Part shown: positions 27,241 through 37,052 of the stretch, one piece after another
Layout of the letters: every line of letters starts with the position of its first letter
Numbering within the stretch: the stretch's first letter is position 1
Assembly: GCF_000282515.1 (NCBI RefSeq)
Contig: NZ_AKJD01000040.1
Coordinates: forward strand, 1 to 39,984
Origin: Pseudomonas sp. GM80
Lineage (GTDB): Bacteria; Pseudomonadota; Gammaproteobacteria; Pseudomonadales; Pseudomonadaceae
Direction of reading: 5' to 3'
Length of the DNA: 39,984 nucleotides
Program-made: the position numbers and the translations under genes
Notes under the pieces: generated by a model
What the model saw: the letters and a program-made list of their open reading frames with translations, nothing else
The model's database searches: none
What the model was told of the DNA's origin: nothing

Positions 27241-29739
27241 TCAGCCTTCGGCAGTGACTGCCGTTTCAGCCGCATCTTCACTGCGATGCAAAGCAACCTG
27301 GCGAATCGACAAACGAATATCCGCCGGCAACACACGTTTGGCCGCACCTTCGGCCAATTCACCGAGCAGTTCGTGGTAGCTGAGCTTGCCGGCCTCGTCG
27401 CGACGCAGCACGTCGAGGTCGAGCAGGGTCTGGATGAAGTGACGGAACAAGCTCTTGTCGAAAAACTCCGGGGCGTTGAGGCCATGGAGGATCGACAGGC
27501 GCTGGGCCATGACCGTGCAGAGGTCTTCCAGCTCTTCGGCGCTGATACTGTTCTGACCGCTGTTGAGCAGCAAGGACACGGTCATGTAGAAACGCTGCAA
27601 GGTCTGGGCGATGCTTTTCGACAGCAGTGTCAGCAACACAAAATGCCGCGAACTCGGTGCCGGACGCAGGTACACATCCTTCTCGAAACGCAGCAAACCT
27701 TGCTCGACGAACGCCTCCAGCCATTGATCGACCACACCGTCGAGTTCGTCCAGCGTCCAGCGAATGAACAGCTCCGATTGCAGGTACGGGTACAGCGCGC
27801 GGGTGTAGCGCAGGATCTGTTCGCGGCTCATGCGCGAAGCGCTCTGGAAGAAGCTCGCCAGCAACGCCGGCAGGGCGAAGATGTGCAGCACGTTGTTGCG
27901 GTAGTAAGTCATCAGGACGGCGTTCTGCTCGTCCAGATAGAGAATCTTGCCCAGCGCATCGTTCTGCTCGGCGAGCAGGTCCATGTCTTTTACATGCTCG
28001 ATCAACGCGCGGCCGTCGCCTTCCGGCAGCGTGGTATGCGGCGAATACGGGACTTTGCGCAGCAGCGCCAGATACAGATCCAGCACGCGCGCCATCGCCC
28101 GATCGTCCAGCGCCAGACGCGTGGTCGACAGCAGTGCCAACGCCACCAGGTTGACCGGGTTGATCGCCGCCGCTTCGTTCAAATGCTGCGCGACTTTCTC
28201 GCCGAGGCGGTTGGTGGTTTCGTTGAGCCACGCCGGTTTGTACTGCGGGCCGAGTTCCTGTTGGCGCCAATCCGGTTGCTCGGCGTCGAGGAATTCCGCC
28301 AGCTTGATCGGCTCGCCGAAGTTCACCGCGACCTGACCGAAACGCTGCTTGAGCGCGCCAATGACTTTGAAAATATCGAAGATCGATTCTTTCTTCTTGC
28401 TCGCCCCGCGCAATTCGCCGAGGTAGGTGCGACCTTCCAGCACGCGCTCGTAACCGATGTACACCGGTACAAACACGATAGGCATGCGCGACGAACGCAG
28501 GAAGCTGCGCAGGGTGATCGCGAGCATGCCGGTTTTCGGTTGCAGCATGCGCCCGGTGCGCGAGCGGCCGCCCTCGACGAAGTACTCGACCGGAAAGCCT
28601 TTGGTGAACAGGGTGTGCAGGTATTCGTTGAACACCGAGGTGTACAGCGGATTGCCCTTGAACGTGCGACGCATGAAGAACGCGCCGCCGCGCCGCAGCA
28701 GGCTGCCGATTACCGGCATGTTCAAGTTGATCCCGGCGGCGATGTGCGGCGGGGTCAGGCCGTTGCGGAACAGCAAATACGAGAGCAGCAGGTAGTCGAT
28801 GTGGCTGCGGTGGCACGGCACATAGATCACTTCGTGACCCTGGGCGACCTTCTGCACGCCTTCGATGTGGTTGACCTTGATGCCGTCGTAAATCTTGTTC
28901 CAGAACCAGCTCAGTACCACTTCCAGAAAGCGGATCGCGGTGTAGGTGTAATCCGAGGCGATCTCGTTGCCGTAGCGCAGGGCCTGGGCCTTGGCTTTCT
29001 CCGGTGAGATGTTCTCGCGCTCGGCTTCGTCGAGGATCGCTTGCTTGACCAGTGGCTGGTTGAGCAGACCTTTGACCAGGTTGCGACGGTGGGAAATGTC
29101 CGGGCCGATGACCGCTGCTTTCAGATTGCGGAAGTGCACGCGCAGGATCCGCTGGGCCATGCGCACGGTGCGCTCGTGGCCCTTGTTGTGCTCGATCAGC
29201 TCGCGCAGGTGAATCGGTGCGGAGAATTGCACGCGGGTTTTGCGGCCGAGGACGATGATGCTCAGCAGCCGACGCAGACGCCCAGTGACGGCCCAGCTGT
29301 CGGCGAACAGCAGCTTCCACGGACTGTTTTCGCTGTCGGGCGACTGCCCCCAGAACACGCTGACCGGAATGATCTGTGCGTCTTCAGCAGCGTTCTGCGT
29401 GAGCGCACTAACCAGTCGGGTCAGGGTCGGCGGCGCACCGCGTTTGTCCTGACGACCGAGCCAGTCGGGATCCGGCGTCAGGTAGAAAAACGCCGCCGGT
29501 TCAATCAGCGAACCCACCGACACCGGCAGCACCGGACGCGGCAGGCCGGCCTTGGTGCACTCGGTGTCGACCACCGCCAGATCGGTCAGCGAAGGGTTTT
29601 GCAGGACGTAGAACACCGGACGACTGCGGTCGAGGTTGAGGGTGAACGACGACTGGTTGATCGTCTCCGAGCGAACCCAGAGGTACAACAGTCGGCGCAA
29701 GGTGCCAAACACAAGACGACGGAACGGGGAACGGGTCAT
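27241..29739 (-). CDS. plsB: Glycerol-3-phosphate 1-O-acyltransferase
   Basis: PlsB adds an acyl chain from acyl-CoA or acyl-ACP to position 1 of glycerol-3-phosphate, the first step of phospholipid synthesis, at the inner membrane. The 832-residue length fits (E. coli 807, P. aeruginosa 834). The acyltransferase block [10 protein letters not shown] holds His310 and Asp315 (HX4D). Blocks II-IV follow ([41 protein letters not shown]). ATG 29739 is chosen; the in-frame extension to 30024 runs into the divergent cold-shock gene. Its ribosome site is weak. Confidence 0.95.
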   Translation of the reverse strand: MTRSPFRRLVFGTLRRLLYLWVRSETINQSSFTLNLDRSRPVFYVLQNPSLTDLAVVDTECTKAGLPRPVLPVSVGSLIEPAAFFYLTPDPDWLGRQDKRGAPPTLTRLVSALTQNAAEDAQIIPVSVFWGQSPDSENSPWKLLFADSWAVTGRLRRLLSIIVLGRKTRVQFSAPIHLRELIEHNKGHERTVRMAQRILRVHFRNLKAAVIGPDISHRRNLVKGLLNQPLVKQAILDEAERENISPEKAKAQALRYGNEIASDYTYTAIRFLEVVLSWFWNKIYDGIKVNHIEGVQKVAQGHEVIYVPCHRSHIDYLLLSYLLFRNGLTPPHIAAGINLNMPVIGSLLRRGGAFFMRRTFKGNPLYTSVFNEYLHTLFTKGFPVEYFVEGGRSRTGRMLQPKTGMLAITLRSFLRSSRMPIVFVPVYIGYERVLEGRTYLGELRGASKKKESIFDIFKVIGALKQRFGQVAVNFGEPIKLAEFLDAEQPDWRQQELGPQYKPAWLNETTNRLGEKVAQHLNEAAAINPVNLVALALLSTTRLALDDRAMARVLDLYLALLRKVPYSPHTTLPEGDGRALIEHVKDMDLLAEQNDALGKILYLDEQNAVLMTYYRNNVLHIFALPALLASFFQSASRMSREQILRYTRALYPYLQSELFIRWTLDELDGVVDQWLEAFVEQGLLRFEKDVYLRPAPSSRHFVLLTLLSKSIAQTLQRFYMTVSLLLNSGQNSISAEELEDLCTVMAQRLSILHGLNAPEFFDKSLFRHFIQTLLDLDVLRRDEAGKLSYHELLGELAEGAAKRVLPADIRLSIRQVALHRSEDAAETAVTAEG

Positions 29740-29841
29740 ACGGCTTCTGCGTGAGTGGATAAAACCGAGCAGATGCTCGGGAGGGCGATAGTGTGCCGGA
29801 TTCGCTGAAAATCGGCAAAAAAGCGGCGAAGTAATCTCCTG

Positions 29842-29869
29842 TTGAGACTTTTCGCACCTGTCATATACT
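29842..29869 (+). promoter_or_regulatory. Sigma-70 promoter of the cold-shock gene
   Basis: TTGAGA (29842-29847), 16 bases, TATACT (29864-29869). It predicts a leader of about 100 bases before the ATG at 29978, long as in many cold-shock genes. The leader holds a stem AGGCTTT / AAAGCCT (29928-29948) just before the GGAG site. Confidence 0.6.
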
Positions 29870-29977
29870 CGGCGGTCTGTCGCCGGGGCCCTTTTATGGA
29901 CGTCGGACGCAGGTTGATGTTCCGCAAAGGCTTTCCTGCGAAAAGCCTGTTCAATAATAAAAAAGGAGTATGAACAG

Positions 29978-30187
29978 ATGGCAACCCGTGAAACCGGCAA
30001 CGTGAAGTGGTTCAACGACGCCAAGGGCTACGGCTTTATCCAGCGCGAAGACGGGGTGGACGTGTTCGTGCACTACCGCGCGATTCGCGGCGAAGGGCAC
30101 CGGTCGCTGACTGAAGGCCAGCAGGTCGAGTACGCGGTGATTACTGGCGAGAAGGGTTTGCAGGCTGAGGATGTTGTAGGCCTGTAA
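29978..30187 (+). CDS. Cold-shock domain protein
   Basis: A 69-residue single cold-shock domain protein (OB fold) that binds single-stranded RNA or DNA. RNP1 KGYGFI and RNP2 VFVHY are present. The Tyr variants replace the usual KGFGFI and VFVHF. The N-terminus [13 protein letters not shown] is typical of Csp. AGGAG lies 8-12 bases before ATG. By neighbourhood it corresponds to PA1159 of P. aeruginosa (from memory). It probably acts as an RNA chaperone; whether it is cold-induced is not shown by sequence alone. Confidence 0.93.
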   Translation: MATRETGNVKWFNDAKGYGFIQREDGVDVFVHYRAIRGEGHRSLTEGQQVEYAVITGEKGLQAEDVVGL

Positions 30188-30192
30188 CCTTG

Positions 30193-30275
30193 AAGATCAA
30201 AAGATCGCAGCCTTCGGCAGCTCCTACAGGTGTACACATGACCCTGTAGGAGCTGCCGAAGGCTGCGATCTTTTG
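30193..30275. repeat. REP doublet, family A (reverse arm order)
   Basis: Two family A arms have the GATC ends outward and TCCTACAGG facing inward. It fills the gap between the convergent cold-shock and hypothetical genes. Confidence 0.87.
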
Positions 30276-30278
30276 TGT

Positions 30279-30656
30279 TTAAGCGGTTTTCCAGGTGATT
30301 TCTTCTTCACCGTCTGCGCTGATGCGCATCCAGCGATCCGCCGTTTCCTCGCCTTCTTCTTCAACCCACGTGCCCGGCGCGCAACGCACTTCCACGTTCA
30401 GCGCAGCAAATGCCGCGCGGGCGCAGGCGATGTCGTCGTCCCACGGCGTCTGGTCGCTTTCCAGGTACAGGCTGTTCCACTTGCCCACGGCTTTCGGCAG
30501 CCAGGTCACCGGCACATTGCCGGCCTTGCACTTGTAGGTCTGGCCTTTCTGAATCCAGTCGGTGCACGGGCCCAGCGCGGCGCCCAGCCAGGCCGAAATG
30601 GCCTTGTGGTCGACGTCGGCGTCTTTCAGGTAAATCTCGATATCCGGTTGGCGCAT
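30279..30656 (-). CDS. Conserved small protein, unknown
   Basis: A 125-residue soluble protein starting MRQPDIEIYLKDADVD. GAGG lies before ATG 30656, preferred over the upstream extension to 30728. It has Trp-rich and acidic stretches (WLPKAVGKWNSLYLESD, GTWVEEEGEETADRWMR) and four Cys (PCTDW, KCKAG, ACARA, RCAPG). No domain is recognised. It is conserved beside rlmA-dapE in Pseudomonas (PA1160 position). Its stop touches the REP doublet. Function unknown. Confidence 0.8.
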   Translation of the reverse strand: MRQPDIEIYLKDADVDHKAISAWLGAALGPCTDWIQKGQTYKCKAGNVPVTWLPKAVGKWNSLYLESDQTPWDDDIACARAAFAALNVEVRCAPGTWVEEEGEETADRWMRISADGEEEITWKTA

Positions 30657-30678
30657 GGATGTCCTCACTGCGGGTCTG

Positions 30679-30698
30679 AAAAATCCACTCGCGGATTT
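30679..30698 (-). terminator. Intrinsic terminator after rlmA
   Basis: On the minus strand AAATCC-GCGAGT-GGATTT runs into a TTTTT tract. It lies about 35 bases past the rlmA stop and before the next minus-strand gene, which suggests that gene has its own promoter. Confidence 0.5.
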
Positions 30699-30732
30699 AG
30701 CCGGCCCCGGGCACTCGCCCGAGACCAAAAGT

Positions 30733-31542
30733 TTATTGAAGAACGAAATAATCGTAGCGCATCGACACGGTGGTCTCGAACGGCTCGGCCTGTTCGATCA
30801 CCGCCGCGCGACGCTCGGCACTGGCGCGCCAGCCGTGGGGTGTCATCGCCAACAGGTTGGCGCGATCCTCGGGCTTGTTCAGGGTCAGTTTGAATTCCAG
30901 GGTTTCACTGTGCGCCAGCGCCATGCCTTCCGGCACGAGGGCCAGATGCTTGTCGTCGGTGTACTCGCGCACTTCGTCGTACAGGCGTTCGCGCAGTTCC
31001 ATCAGATGGCCGCTGGTCGGGCCGACTTTCATCAGACCGCCGCCGACGCTGAGCAATCGCTTGGCTTCTTCCCAATCCAGCGGGCTGAAAACGCTGGCGA
31101 GAAACTGGCAACTGCCCGACGCCAACGGCACACGGGCCATGCTGGCGATCAACCAGCTAATCGCCGGGTTACGTTTGCACGCGCGTTTGACCGCTTCACG
31201 GGAGATGTCCAGCGCGTAGCCATCGGCGTTCGGCAAGGCCTCGGCGATTTGCGCGGTGTAATAACCCTCGCCACAACCGATGTCTACCCAGCGCCCCGGC
31301 GCATAACTCGCCGCCAGCTCGGCCAGACGCTTGGCCACCGGCGCGTAATGGCCGGCGTTCAAAAAGTCGCGGCGCGCCTCGACCATGGCCTGGTTGTCGC
31401 CAGGATCACGGCTGTTTTTGTGCTGCACCGGCAGCAGGTTCAGATAACCCTGGCGCGCACGGTCGAAGCGGTGGCCGGCGGGGCAGACCACGCCGTTATC
31501 CACCGCATTCAGCGGCTCACTGCAGATCGGGCAAGCAAGCAT
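30733..31542 (-). CDS. rlmA: 23S rRNA (guanine(745)-N1)-methyltransferase
   Basis: RlmA methylates N1 of G745 in helix 35 of 23S rRNA using SAM. The 269-residue protein begins with a zinc-binding site C4-P-I-C7 and C20-P-A-G-H24, typical of the family. The SAM site is VDIGCGEGYYT. The ATG at 31542 shares a base with the dapE stop (TGATG), so translation is coupled. The paralogue TlrB of Streptomyces modifies G748 and gives tylosin resistance; the Gram-negative context points to RlmA (rrmA in older names). Confidence 0.94.
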   Translation of the reverse strand: MLACPICSEPLNAVDNGVVCPAGHRFDRARQGYLNLLPVQHKNSRDPGDNQAMVEARRDFLNAGHYAPVAKRLAELAASYAPGRWVDIGCGEGYYTAQIAEALPNADGYALDISREAVKRACKRNPAISWLIASMARVPLASGSCQFLASVFSPLDWEEAKRLLSVGGGLMKVGPTSGHLMELRERLYDEVREYTDDKHLALVPEGMALAHSETLEFKLTLNKPEDRANLLAMTPHGWRASAERRAAVIEQAEPFETTVSMRYDYFVLQ

Positions 31543-32693
31543 CACGCGAGCAACTTGATCATTGTCTGGTAGTAGATCTCGGTCAGTACGTCGAGATCCG
31601 CCGCCAGCACGCGTTCGTTGACCTGGTGGATGGTCGCGTTGACCGGGCCCAGTTCAACAACCTGTGTGCCCATGGTCGCGATGAAACGGCCATCGGAGGT
31701 ACCGCCGCTGGTCGACGCTTTGGTTTCGCGACCGGTGATGTCCTTGATGCTCGCCGACACCGCGTCGAGCAGTGCGCCCGGTTCGGTAAGGAACGGCAGG
31801 CCGGACAGCGCCCAGTCGATGTGCCAGTCCAGATCGTGTTTGTCGAGGATGTCGGCCACGCGTTTCTGCAGGCCTTCGACGGTCGATTCGGTGGAGAAAC
31901 GGAAGTTGAATACCGCCACCAGATCGCCCGGAATCACGTTGGTCGCGCCGGTGCCGGAGTTGACGTTGGAGATCTGGAAACTGGTCGGCGGGAAGAAATC
32001 GTTGCCGTGATCCCAATGCTCGGCGGCCAGTTCGGCCAGCGCCGGAGCGGCGAGGTGGATCGGGTTCTTCGCCAGATGCGGGTAAGCGACGTGACCCTGA
32101 ATGCCTTTGACGGTGAGCTTGGCACCGAGCGAGCCGCGACGGCCGTTTTTCACCACGTCGCCCACCAGCGTGGTGCTCGACGGTTCGCCGACGATGCACC
32201 AGTCCAGACGCTCGTTACGTGCCGCCAGACGCTCGACCACAGCCTTGGTGCCGTGGTGCGCCGGGCCTTCTTCATCGCTGGTGATCAGAAACGCGACTTT
32301 ACCCTTGTGGTTCGGGTAGTCGGCGACAAAACGCTCGGCGGCCACGGTCATCGACGCCAGGCTGCCTTTCATGTCTGCCGCGCCACGGCCGCAGAGCATG
32401 CCGTGTTCATCGATCAGGGCGTTGAACGGGTCGATCTGCCACGCGGTGACCGGGCCGGTCGGCACCACGTCGGTGTGGCCGGCGAAGCACAGCACCGGGC
32501 CGTCGTTGTTGCCGTGGGTGGCCCAGAAGTTATCCACATCTTCGATGCGCATCGGCTCGAGGCTGAAACCGGCATCGCCCAGGCGCTGCATCATCTGCTT
32601 CTGGCAATCGGCGTCGACCGGCGTCACGGACGGACGGCGGATCAGGTCGATGGCGAGTTGGAGGGTCGGCGAAAGGTCGGCGTGGGCCGTCAT
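31542..32693 (-). CDS. dapE: Succinyl-diaminopimelate desuccinylase
   Basis: DapE removes succinate from N-succinyl-LL-2,6-diaminopimelate, giving the precursor of meso-DAP for peptidoglycan and of lysine. The 383-residue M20 metallopeptidase has the two-zinc pattern: His73-x-Asp75 in [10 protein letters not shown], bridging Asp107 in GRGAADMKG, Glu141-Glu142 in SDEEG, and the C-terminal His region. ATG 32693 is chosen because the longer in-frame ORF to 32894 translates a REP doublet. rlmA overlaps its stop by one base. Confidence 0.95.
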   Translation of the reverse strand: MTAHADLSPTLQLAIDLIRRPSVTPVDADCQKQMMQRLGDAGFSLEPMRIEDVDNFWATHGNNDGPVLCFAGHTDVVPTGPVTAWQIDPFNALIDEHGMLCGRGAADMKGSLASMTVAAERFVADYPNHKGKVAFLITSDEEGPAHHGTKAVVERLAARNERLDWCIVGEPSSTTLVGDVVKNGRRGSLGAKLTVKGIQGHVAYPHLAKNPIHLAAPALAELAAEHWDHGNDFFPPTSFQISNVNSGTGATNVIPGDLVAVFNFRFSTESTVEGLQKRVADILDKHDLDWHIDWALSGLPFLTEPGALLDAVSASIKDITGRETKASTSGGTSDGRFIATMGTQVVELGPVNATIHQVNERVLAADLDVLTEIYYQTMIKLLA

Positions 32694-32724
32694 GTAATAA
32701 CTCCGGGGTGCGCACGGTAAACCT

Positions 32725-32814
32725 GTAGGAGCTGCCGCAGGCTGCGATCTTTTGATTTTGTTTCTTGAAATCAACAGCGAGATCAAAAGATCGCAGCCTG
32801 CGGCAGCTCCTACC
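32725..32814. repeat. REP doublet, family A
   Basis: TGTAGGAGCTGCCGCAGGCT and its inverted copy with outward TAGGAG ends, between ndvB and dapE on the minus strand. It may weaken cotranscription of these two genes. Confidence 0.87.
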
Positions 32815-32898
32815 GAGTTTGTTGGCATTGAAAAAGGCGACCATTCTAATGCAAAACGGCGACCCGAAGGCCGCCGTTTGACGTTATGCAACAACCAA

Positions 32899-35487
32899 TC
32901 AAGCGGCGGCAGGCTCAGGTTTGGCCGCAGGTTTCGGCAATGACGACAGGAACGCCATGATCAGCGCCGCCAGATACGGCAGCGACTGCACCAGCAACAT
33001 CACTACCCAGAAACGCATGTCGTTGCTCGGCATGCCGTTGACCAGGTAGATCCCCAGCGCCGCGCCCCACAACAGCAGCATGATGAACAGCTCTTCCCGC
33101 GCTTCGGAAATCGCCACCCAGAAACCATGGTTGTCGGCGTTTTTCGGCGTACGGAAGAACGGAATGCTGGTGGTGAAAAAGCCGTACAGCACCGCTTTGG
33201 CGATGGTGTGCGACAACGCCAGCCCGGCCAGCGCGGCGCAGAAGGCATCTTTCAGGTTCACGCCGACGGCGCGACGGTAGAGGAAGATGATCTTGCCGAC
33301 CTTGAACACGAACAGCGCCAGCGGCGGAATTGCAAAGATCAGCAACGGCGGATCGACCCGCTGCGGCACGATGATCATCGCCGCCGACCACAACAACGCG
33401 CCGACGGTGAAGAAGATGTTCATGCCATCCGCGACCCACGGCAACCAGCCCGCGAGGAAGTGGTAACGCTGGCCGCGCGTCAGTTCGGTGTCCTTGCCGC
33501 GCAGCAGGCTGCGGGTGTGGCGCTTGATGATCTGAATCGCACCATAAGCCCAACGGAAACGCTGCTTTTTGAAGTCGATGAAGGTGTCCGGCATCAGACC
33601 CTTACCGTAGCTGTCGTGGTAATACGCCGCCGACAGGCCTTTTTCAAACACGCGCAGACCGAGTTCGGCGTCTTCACAGATGCACCAGTCAGCCCAACCC
33701 AACTCTTCCAGCACCGAGCGACGGGTCATGGTCATGGTGCCGTGCTGAATGATCGCGTCACGGTCATTACGGGTGACCATGCCGATGTGGAAGAAGCCTT
33801 TGTATTCGGCGTAGCAGAGCTTCTTGAAGGTGCTTTCGTTCTGGTCGCGATAATCCTGCGGCGACTGCACCACCGCGATTTTCGGATCGGCGAAGTGCGG
33901 CACCATGTGCTTCAGCCAGTTTGGGTGCACGCAGTAATCGGAGTCGATTACGGCGATCACTTCGGCGTCTTTGGCGGTGTGTGGAATCAGGTAGTTCAGC
34001 GCGCCGCCCTTGAAACCGGCCAAAGGCGAGACGTGGAAGAACTTGAAGCGCGGGCCGAGGGTTTCGCAGTAGTCGCGCACCGGTTCCCACACTGCGGGAT
34101 CCTTGGTGTTGTTGTCGATGATCAGGACTTCGTAGTCCGGATAATCGAGCGCGGCGAGGGCGTCGAGGGTCTGTTTGACCATCTCCGGCGGCTCGTTGTA
34201 GCACGGCACATGAATCGAGACTTTCGGGCGGTAGTTGGAGTCGCCCTCGACCGGCAGGAATTCGCGCCGGCGTTTGTGAATCCACACCGCTTCGGCCAGT
34301 TCATGCGCTTCGGTGAGCAACACAATGAACACCCCGAGCGCGCCGAGCGCCAGGAGGAAGCCGACCGTCAAACTGAACCACGTGCTGTATTGCAGGCTGT
34401 AGTCGTAACCGATCCAGACCAGCACCGAACCGCAGAGGAAGGCGATAAAGGTCAGGAAGATCCGCCCACGCTGACGCAGGGCCGAGCCGTCGATCATCAG
34501 CAAAGTCAGCGACAGCAGCGCCAGCACCACCGAGCCGATCGCCAGCACGCGCCACTGCGGGATCGCGACCACCGGGCCTTCGAAGTTGAATTTCTGCTGA
34601 CGCGCGGCGTTGAACACGCCCCAGTACGCGCCCACCGAACCTTCGTCGCTGGCCTTCCACGGCTGGTCAAACGCTTCGATCACGAAGTAGTTGAAGCCTT
34701 GGCGGTTGAGCTTGTTGACCAGCGTACGCAGGTAAATCGCTTGATCCGCCGGCGATGCATCGGCGCCACCGCGCATGCGACCGTTGCTCGGCCAGCCGAC
34801 CTCGGAGAGCAGTAGCGGTTTTTTCGGGAAGAGCTTTTTCAAGTCGCGGGCACGGTCGAAAACGAACTGCCCAGCCTTGTCGACCGGAATAAATTCCCAG
34901 TACGGCAGAACGTGCGCAGCGATCAGGTCAACGTGCTTGGCCAGCTCCGGGTGTTCTTCCCAGACGTGCCATTGCTCGGAGGTGGTCACCGGCACTTTCA
35001 CTGCCGCGCGCACACGATCGAGCAATACGCTCAGCTCTTGCGCGGTGATTTCCTTACGGAAGATCGCCTCGTTACCGACCACCACGCGAACCACGCTGCG
35101 CGAGGTGTTGGCCAGTTCGATGGCGCGGGTGATTTCCCGTTCGTTGCGTTCCTGATCGGGGCTGATCCAGATCCCCAGCGTCACGCGCAGGCCGAACTCT
35201 TCAGCCAGTTTCGGGATGTCTTGCAGCGAACCGTCGACCGAGTAGATGCGGATGTTGTCCGTCAGCTTGCTCATGATCTCCAGGTCGCGGCGCATTTCTT
35301 CGTCAGACGGATACTGATCCTTCTGCGGATATTGTCCCTGCTGGAACGGCGAATAGGAGAAACCGGAGATTTGCTCCGGCCAGTTCGGCGCGGAAACCGG
35401 GCGATTGATCAGCGCCCAGAAACCGGTGAACAGGGCAGCGATTGCCAGAACCACCACCAGGTTGAGTCCAAATTTACGCGATGACAT
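32899..35487 (-). CDS. ndvB: NdvB-type glucan synthase (GH17 + GT2)
   Basis: An 862-residue bifunctional membrane enzyme. TM1 is at residues 8-26. A periplasmic GH17 domain at about 40-305 has acid/base Glu140 (VGNEAIF) and nucleophile Glu229 (SEVGWPS). TM helices lie at about 313-332, 343-362 and 370-392. A cytosolic GT2 domain has [11 protein letters not shown] at 515-517, catalytic Asp606 (CEDAELG) and Q642-RFRW. More TM helices follow. It makes beta-1,3-type periplasmic glucans, with the GH17 part branching or closing chains (known for Pseudomonas NdvB, linked to biofilm antibiotic tolerance). ATG 35487 is chosen over 35595. It lies next to dapE, as PA1163 does to PA1162. Confidence 0.92.
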   Translation of the reverse strand: MSSRKFGLNLVVVLAIAALFTGFWALINRPVSAPNWPEQISGFSYSPFQQGQYPQKDQYPSDEEMRRDLEIMSKLTDNIRIYSVDGSLQDIPKLAEEFGLRVTLGIWISPDQERNEREITRAIELANTSRSVVRVVVGNEAIFRKEITAQELSVLLDRVRAAVKVPVTTSEQWHVWEEHPELAKHVDLIAAHVLPYWEFIPVDKAGQFVFDRARDLKKLFPKKPLLLSEVGWPSNGRMRGGADASPADQAIYLRTLVNKLNRQGFNYFVIEAFDQPWKASDEGSVGAYWGVFNAARQQKFNFEGPVVAIPQWRVLAIGSVVLALLSLTLLMIDGSALRQRGRIFLTFIAFLCGSVLVWIGYDYSLQYSTWFSLTVGFLLALGALGVFIVLLTEAHELAEAVWIHKRRREFLPVEGDSNYRPKVSIHVPCYNEPPEMVKQTLDALAALDYPDYEVLIIDNNTKDPAVWEPVRDYCETLGPRFKFFHVSPLAGFKGGALNYLIPHTAKDAEVIAVIDSDYCVHPNWLKHMVPHFADPKIAVVQSPQDYRDQNESTFKKLCYAEYKGFFHIGMVTRNDRDAIIQHGTMTMTRRSVLEELGWADWCICEDAELGLRVFEKGLSAAYYHDSYGKGLMPDTFIDFKKQRFRWAYGAIQIIKRHTRSLLRGKDTELTRGQRYHFLAGWLPWVADGMNIFFTVGALLWSAAMIIVPQRVDPPLLIFAIPPLALFVFKVGKIIFLYRRAVGVNLKDAFCAALAGLALSHTIAKAVLYGFFTTSIPFFRTPKNADNHGFWVAISEAREELFIMLLLWGAALGIYLVNGMPSNDMRFWVVMLLVQSLPYLAALIMAFLSSLPKPAAKPEPAAA

Positions 35488-35663
35488 AGCTATTTCGGGT
35501 TCCAAAGGCTGTGGAACGAAGGAGTCGGTTGGCGTTGCGCCTTTCTTATTGCAAAAGGGCGCGCATCCTACACCGGCAGTCCGCCAGTCGTACATCTGAC
35601 AGGGAAATGCCCGACATTGGGCAGCCGACTTTGACTTAAGTTCTTACACTTGTAGCTCGAAGC

Positions 35664-35693
35664 TTAAAACTTGTCGCTGTGTAGCCCTATAAT
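35664..35693 (+). promoter_or_regulatory. Promoter of tcdA
   Basis: TTAAAA (35664-35669), 18 bases, consensus TATAAT (35688-35693), about 27 bases before the ATG at 35720. The -35 is weak, the -10 perfect. Confidence 0.6.
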
Positions 35694-35719
35694 GCGCGCC
35701 GGTTTTTGGGGTAATGGTC

Positions 35720-36532
35720 ATGAGTACAGAAGATCCGCGGTTTGCAGGCATCGCCCGTTTGTATGGCATCGAAGGCCTGGCGCGTTTGCGCGCGGCGCAT
35801 GTGGCGATCGTCGGCGTCGGTGGCGTCGGTTCCTGGGCGGCGGAAGCCATGGCCCGTTGTGGCGTCGGCGAGATTTCGCTGTTCGACTTAGATGACGTCT
35901 GCGTCAGCAACGCCAATCGCCAGTTGCACGCGCTGGACAGCACCGTCGGCAAACCCAAGGTCGAAGTGATGGCCGAGCGCCTGCGCGGGATCAACCCGGA
36001 TTGCACCGTGCACGCGGTCGCCGACTTCGTCACCCGCGACACGATGGCTGAATACATCACGCCGAATATCGACTGCGTGATCGACTGTATCGACGCTGTC
36101 AACGCCAAGGCAGCGCTGATCGCCTGGTGCAAGCGCCGCAAGATTCAGATCATCACCACGGGCGGCGCCGGTGGGCAGATTGATCCGACGCTGATTCAGG
36201 TGTGTGACCTCAACCGCACGTTCAACGACCCGCTGGCCTCGAAAGTGCGCTCGACGTTGCGTCGTGATTATGGCTTTTCGCGCACTGTGACCCGTCATTA
36301 CAGCGTGCCGTGTGTGTTTTCTACCGAGCAACTGCGTTATCCGAAGCCGGATGGCAGCATTTGTTTGCAGAAGAGTTTTGTGGGAGACGGCGTGAAATTG
36401 GACTGCGCGGGTGGGTTTGGCGCGGTGATGATGGTCACGGCGACGTTTGGCATGGTCGCGGCGACGAAGGCTGTGGACAAGATTGTCGCGGGTGTTCGGC
36501 GCCCGGCGGAGCGGGTCAAACCTCAGGTTTGA
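35720..36532 (+). CDS. tcdA: tRNA threonylcarbamoyladenosine dehydratase
   Basis: TcdA (CsdL) uses ATP to cyclise t6A at position 37 of tRNA into ct6A. The 270-residue E1-like ThiF-fold protein has the nucleotide loop GVGGVG at residues 32-37. Its DLDDVCVSNANRQLHA and DCIDAVNAKAALI stretches are typical of the family. ATG 35720 has GGGG at suitable distance; ATG 35714 is too close to it. In E. coli the gene is grouped with csdA-csdE, which lie next door here on the other strand. Confidence 0.94.
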   Translation: MSTEDPRFAGIARLYGIEGLARLRAAHVAIVGVGGVGSWAAEAMARCGVGEISLFDLDDVCVSNANRQLHALDSTVGKPKVEVMAERLRGINPDCTVHAVADFVTRDTMAEYITPNIDCVIDCIDAVNAKAALIAWCKRRKIQIITTGGAGGQIDPTLIQVCDLNRTFNDPLASKVRSTLRRDYGFSRTVTRHYSVPCVFSTEQLRYPKPDGSICLQKSFVGDGVKLDCAGGFGAVMMVTATFGMVAATKAVDKIVAGVRRPAERVKPQV

Positions 36533-36550
36533 TGCTGGGGCTTATGGCCT

Positions 36551-36646
36551 CATCGCTGGCAAGCCAGCTCCCACAGGTATTGGGTAAGTTCACTGCAGCT
36601 ATGAACACCATAGAACCCTGTGGGAGCTGGCTTGCCAGCGATGGCG
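36551..36646. repeat. REP doublet, family B (reverse arm order)
   Basis: ATCGCTGGCAAGCCAGCTCC and its inverted copy, with the CACAGG ends facing inward. It fills the gap between convergent tcdA and csdE. Confidence 0.87.
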
Positions 36647-36647
36647 A

Positions 36648-37052
36648 TTAAAGGGCCAGATCATTCATTCGCTGGAGCACGGCATTCAGGCCATTACTGC
36701 GCGATGGCGATAGCTGGCGCGAAAGGCCGAGTTGATTGAACCAGTCCGGCAAATCAACCTGCTGCAACTCAGCTGCCGACAAGCCGTTAACCCGCAACAG
36801 CAACAACGCCACCAACCCACGAATCATCCGCGCATCGCTGCTGGCGCTGAACTGCCAGTGACCGTCACGCAATTCTCCAACCAGCCATACTTGACTCTCA
36901 CAGCCATGTACCCGGTTGGCCTCGCACTTGTCCGCGTCATCCAGCGGCGGCAAACGATCACCAAACTGCATCAACAACCGCGCCCGCTGTTCCCAGCCAG
37001 CGGCATTCTGAAAAGTCTGTAGTGCCTCGGCAGCCTCGACCGGCAAGCTCAT
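36648..37052 (-). CDS. csdE: SufE/CsdE sulfur acceptor
   Basis: A 134-residue SufE-fold protein that takes persulfide sulfur from the cysteine desulfurase CsdA. Its acceptor Cys51 sits in HGCESQVWL, the family signature. Its ATG overlaps the csdA stop by 4 bases (ATGA), so the two are made together. The choice of CsdE over SufE rests on pairing with CsdA and the lack of sufBCD here. Confidence 0.92.
   Translation of the reverse strand: MSLPVEAAEALQTFQNAAGWEQRARLLMQFGDRLPPLDDADKCEANRVHGCESQVWLVGELRDGHWQFSASSDARMIRGLVALLLLRVNGLSAAELQQVDLPDWFNQLGLSRQLSPSRSNGLNAVLQRMNDLAL

Noticed and set aside
27286..29007. 573-residue open frame antisense to plsB
   Set aside because: Shadow of a GC-rich gene; Gln/Arg/Val-rich text with no domain, while plsB motifs are complete.
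32694..32894. N-terminal extension of dapE
   Set aside because: Translates both arms of a REP doublet; DapE homology begins at the ATG at 32693.
33127..34815. 562-residue open frame antisense to ndvB
   Set aside because: Same shadow effect; GH17 and GT2 motifs fix the minus strand as coding.
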